From NCBI GenBank assembly GCA_014803435.1, contig JACYFD010000001.1, forward strand, positions 806,001 to 870,000: a DNA stretch of 64,000 nucleotides, given 5' to 3'. Positions 62,858-64,000 of this stretch are shown one piece after another. Below the pieces are notes generated by a model, which saw nothing but the letters and a program-made list of their open reading frames with translations, was not told where the DNA came from and ran no database searches. Position numbers and translations under genes: made by a program. Origin of the DNA: Cellulosimicrobium terreum (GTDB lineage Bacteria; Actinomycetota; Actinomycetes; Actinomycetales; Cellulomonadaceae). The stretch's first letter is position 1. Every line of letters begins with the position of its first letter.

Positions 62858-63529
62858 GTGCAGACTGGGACCGTGCCCGACGACGCAGCCTCCTCCTCCG
62901 ACCGCACCGCGCGCCCGCGTCGGCCCGCGATGCTCGACCCGCGTGAGGCGGACGAGCTCCCCGGGGAGCTCGACCCCGCCCTGCGCGACAAGGTCGCGCA
63001 CACGTCCGCGCACGCGATCGTCAGCCGCGCGCGTGACGCGGAGGATCCCGAGGTGGTCGCGCGGCTCGTCCGGCTCGTCGAGACGGAAGGGCTGGACGTC
63101 GTCGCGTCGCTGTGGGCCGACGCCGCGCCCAACACGCTCCCCGGGGCGCTGTGGCGTCTCTACGTGCTGCGCGAGTGGGTGCGCCGCGACCCGCAGACGG
63201 TGTCGCTGCGATACCGGCTCGGAGTCGACGCCGCGCCCGTGCACGAGGCGATCGCCGGGGTCCCGCGACCGCCCGAGCCCCAGGACCTGCGCGACCTCGC
63301 GGACGCCGTCCTCTCGGGGGTGTTCGCGGGCGACCTGGCCGTCGCGCTCGAGCGCGCGGCGTCGTTCTGCCGCATCCTCGCGACCGGTGCCGCGTTCGAC
63401 GCCGACGCGCGCGAGCTCGCCGACCCTGACTCCGCTGTGCGCATGACGCGCGGGGCGTCGTCGCTGCAGCGGACGGCGACCGAGCTCGAGCACGCGGCGT
63501 CGCTCTGGCGCGCGGACCGGCTCGACTGA
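62858..63529 (+). CDS. Hypothetical protein, 223 aa
   Basis: A soluble, almost wholly helical protein (HTSAHAIVSRARDAEDPEVVARLVRLVETEGLDVVASLWADAAPNTLPGALWRLYVLREWVRRD). It is acidic at the N-terminus with no membrane segment. The GTG at 62858 follows GAGGA; GTG 62873 is an alternative. Similar proteins occur next to phosphate-transport genes in related actinobacteria. Function unknown. Confidence 0.75.
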   Translation: MQTGTVPDDAASSSDRTARPRRPAMLDPREADELPGELDPALRDKVAHTSAHAIVSRARDAEDPEVVARLVRLVETEGLDVVASLWADAAPNTLPGALWRLYVLREWVRRDPQTVSLRYRLGVDAAPVHEAIAGVPRPPEPQDLRDLADAVLSGVFAGDLAVALERAASFCRILATGAAFDADARELADPDSAVRMTRGASSLQRTATELEHAASLWRADRLD

Positions 63530-63549
63530 CGGGGCGTACGATGATCCAC

Positions 63550-63633
63550 GACGCCGGGCCGCGGTAGCCCCGGGCTCCACTTCCAGCCGCTTCGAGCGGC
63601 CACGCGCCGAGAGGCGCTCCCCGGTCCGGCGTC
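63550..63633 (+). ncRNA. Candidate structured RNA upstream of the DUF47 gene
   Basis: An outer stem pairs 63550-63560 with 63623-63633 (11 bp, one G-U). Inside it are a GCCGC/GCGGC hairpin with a UUCGA loop (63586-63600) and a GCGCC/GGCGC hairpin with a GNRA-type GAGA tetraloop (63604-63617), plus a weaker AGCCC/GGGCT element (63566-63576). This is a compact multi-branched fold 20 nt after the hypothetical gene stop. It may be a terminator complex, a leader element or a small RNA; no known family was recognised. Confidence 0.4.
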
Positions 63634-63750
63634 GCTCTTCGGGCCCGCCACCGCGACGGAGCGGACGGCGTCGGTCCCGCCCCCTGGAGGCGCCCCGTAC
63701 GCACAGCGGGCGCACAGCGCACGGATGCAGGAGCACAGGTCCCGGTCCGC

Positions 63751-63786
63751 TACATTTGACGAGAGTTCGTCGCGCGTTCATCCAGA
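63751..63786 (+). promoter_or_regulatory. PHO-box-like direct repeat and -10 element
   Basis: Two adjacent 11-nt units, GTTCGTCGCGC (63765) and GTTCATCCAGA (63776), match the spacing and GTTCA core of actinobacterial PhoP boxes. A TACATT (63751) fits a -10 element just upstream. The gene downstream belongs to a phosphate-transport family, which supports the idea. The placement after the -10 is odd for an activator site. Confidence 0.4.
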
Positions 63787-63872
63787 TCTCCCGACGATCG
63801 ACGTCCGAGCCTCACCGAGACCGACCAGCGACTCGCGATGACACCTACCCCGCCCCACCACCGGAGCCTCCC

Positions 63873-64000
63873 GTGCGCCTGCGCCTGACACCGCGCGACA
63901 CCTCCTTCTTCGATCTCCTCGCCGCCTCGGCGCAGCACCTGGTCACCGGGTCGTCGCTCCTCGCGGAGCTGCTCGGCGCCGACCGCCCGACGCGCAAGCA
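63873..64000 (+). CDS. DUF47/PhoU-like protein (3' end beyond window)
   Basis: The GTG at 63873 follows GGAG by 7 nt. The 42 visible codons begin MRLRLTPRDTSFFDLLAASA and continue to the end. This matches the N-terminus of DUF47 (PhoU-like) proteins, which accompany Pit-type phosphate transporters in actinobacteria. The rest, probably followed by a pit gene, is beyond the window. Confidence 0.85.
   Translation, partial: MRLRLTPRDTSFFDLLAASAQHLVTGSSLLAELLGADRPTRK

Noticed and set aside
1-64000. Mobile elements or CRISPR arrays
   Set aside because: No transposase, integrase, inverted-repeat ends or regularly spaced repeats were seen; tRNA genes show no adjacent attachment-site duplication.

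Overview
This is a 64 kb chromosomal stretch from a high-GC Gram-positive actinomycete. Third codon positions are almost all G or C, and GTG starts and 4-nt GTGA/ATGA overlaps are common. The purF-purM-DUF3073-bldC order is typical of Actinomycetota. The separate CrtYe/CrtYf/CrtEb set for C50 carotenoids, the secreted GH64 beta-1,3-glucanase with a ricin-type lectin domain, and CelR/CebR-like operators suggest a pigmented glucan-degrading member of Micrococcales (Cellulomonas/Cellulosimicrobium-like). The genus is an inference.

Layout. 1-4020: 3' part of a secreted nuclease/5'-nucleotidase. 4145-4892: two small membrane-protein loci, one apparently frameshifted. 4942-8742 (-): sulfate ABC importer (cysA, cysW, cysT, sbp). 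8938-12640: purF, purM, DUF3073 and bldC. 12666-13941: two small membrane genes and tRNA-Phe, -Asp and -Glu. 13989-16711: zincin, ArsR regulator plus CDF metal exporter, galE. 16799-21045: five translationally coupled carotenoid genes. 21067-30829: mostly single genes (VanY-like peptidase, ThrE-type exporter, MscS channel, lipoproteins, a nucleotidyltransferase-like/methyltransferase fusion, PNPOx-like and DinB proteins).

30993-49914 is a large exopolysaccharide (EPS) locus. It encodes a DUF4012 protein, a sortase-type surface protein, an initiating sugar-phosphate transferase, a flippase, a Wzy-like polymerase, two pyruvyl-transferase-family proteins, four glycosyltransferases, a WcaF-like acetyltransferase, GDP-fucose synthesis (gmd, fcl), a Wzz/BY-kinase and a CAP-domain lipoprotein. 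Together they can make, decorate, flip, polymerise and length-control an extracellular polymer.

49917-63529: RlmC-type rRNA methyltransferase, the GH64 glucanase behind four operator-like palindromes, tRNA-Lys, an IscA-fold protein without cysteines, an M50 protease, a DEAD-box helicase, msrB, a MarR/DUF2809 pair, a MarR-controlled DHA2 efflux pump, a sugar-porter MFS protein and a hypothetical protein. The window ends in the first 42 codons of a DUF47/PhoU-like gene. A possible structured RNA and a PHO-box-like repeat lie upstream of it.

There is no sign of a prophage, insertion sequence, integrase or CRISPR array. Base composition looks uniform except for slightly AT-richer promoter regions.
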